Program-made: the position numbers and the translations under genes | The notes under the pieces: model-generated | Databases searched by the model: none | Told to the model about the DNA's origin: nothing | Seen by the model: the letters and a program-made list of their open reading frames with translations, nothing else | Assembly: GCA_037144075.1 (NCBI GenBank) | Contig: JBAWXM010000108.1 | Coordinates: forward strand, 1-14,383 | Source of the DNA: CAIPAT01 sp037144075 | Lineage (GTDB): Bacteria > Verrucomicrobiota > Lentisphaeria > Victivallales > Victivallaceae | DNA length: 14,383 nucleotides | Direction of reading: 5' to 3' | Part shown: in pieces, positions 14,354 through 14,383 of the stretch | How positions within the stretch are numbered: position 1 is the stretch's first letter | Layout of the letters: each line of letters starts with the position of its first letter

Positions 14354-14383
14354 ATGAAATTTTTACTCACCGGTGATAAAGAT
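14354..14383 (+). CDS. Possible 5' end of a divergent gene (10 codons visible)
   Basis: ATG 14354 opens a frame reading MKFLLTGDKD up to the window edge. It would be divergent from the 493-residue gene, 119 bases away. There is no clear Shine-Dalgarno (only GGACG 14 bases upstream) and too little sequence to identify a family, so this is a weak call. Confidence 0.25.
   Translation, partial: MKFLLTGDKD

Overview
The window is 14.4 kb of gene-dense bacterial chromosome of moderate GC. The best guess at origin is the PVC group, most likely Lentisphaerota or Kiritimatiellota. The reasons are an FAD_oxidored-family protein with a RPVLGGNSSSEIR signature and a C-terminal beta-sandwich, a short divergent IclR regulator beside it, and the start of a UroD-type methyltransferase gene downstream. 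This is inference from gene style; no rRNA or tRNA is present to confirm it.

Region 1 (1-6891) is a polyphosphate/phosphate-energy neighbourhood. On the minus strand lie a CYTH-like/CHAD protein (cut by the window edge) and a Nudix hydrolase. Divergent from them, on the plus strand, are ppx (Ppx/GppA plus HD domain), ppk1 31 bases behind it, and a phosphofructokinase with the Lys signature of the PPi/mixed-donor clade. PPK1 makes polyP, Ppx degrades it, CHAD domains bind it, DIPP-like Nudix enzymes can cut polyP or diphosphoinositides, and a PPi-type PFK would link phosphate storage to glycolysis. Several enzymes carry unusual motif residues: Ppx G151, Nudix H49 and PFK G110. The last lies inside a 9-G homopolymer.

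Region 2 (6892-7272) is non-coding. It holds a diverged inverted copy of a non-coding repeat also seen at 1172-1290, then a near-perfect sigma70 promoter (TTGACA-N16-TATAAT) whose -10 lies inside a 17-bp palindrome.

Region 3 (7273-10090) is a small regulated unit. It contains a 44-codon leader ORF, an IclR-family regulator, an FAD-dependent oxidoreductase, and the decayed beginning of a uroporphyrinogen-decarboxylase-family gene (two in-frame stops, then loss of the rest). A second copy of the 17-bp palindrome overlaps the -10 of the oxidoreductase gene, so the IclR protein probably controls both itself and its neighbour.

Region 4 (10060-14234, all minus strand) holds an apparent operon of a DJ-1/PfpI-like protein, an HD-domain phosphohydrolase and a small polytopic membrane protein. 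The membrane protein's signal peptide is out of frame by one base in a homopolymer, although its ATG overlaps the HD gene's stop (ATGA). Upstream of these are a beta-class carbonic anhydrase with its own promoter and an unrecognised 493-residue protein with two central membrane segments. A possible divergent gene starts in the last 30 bases.
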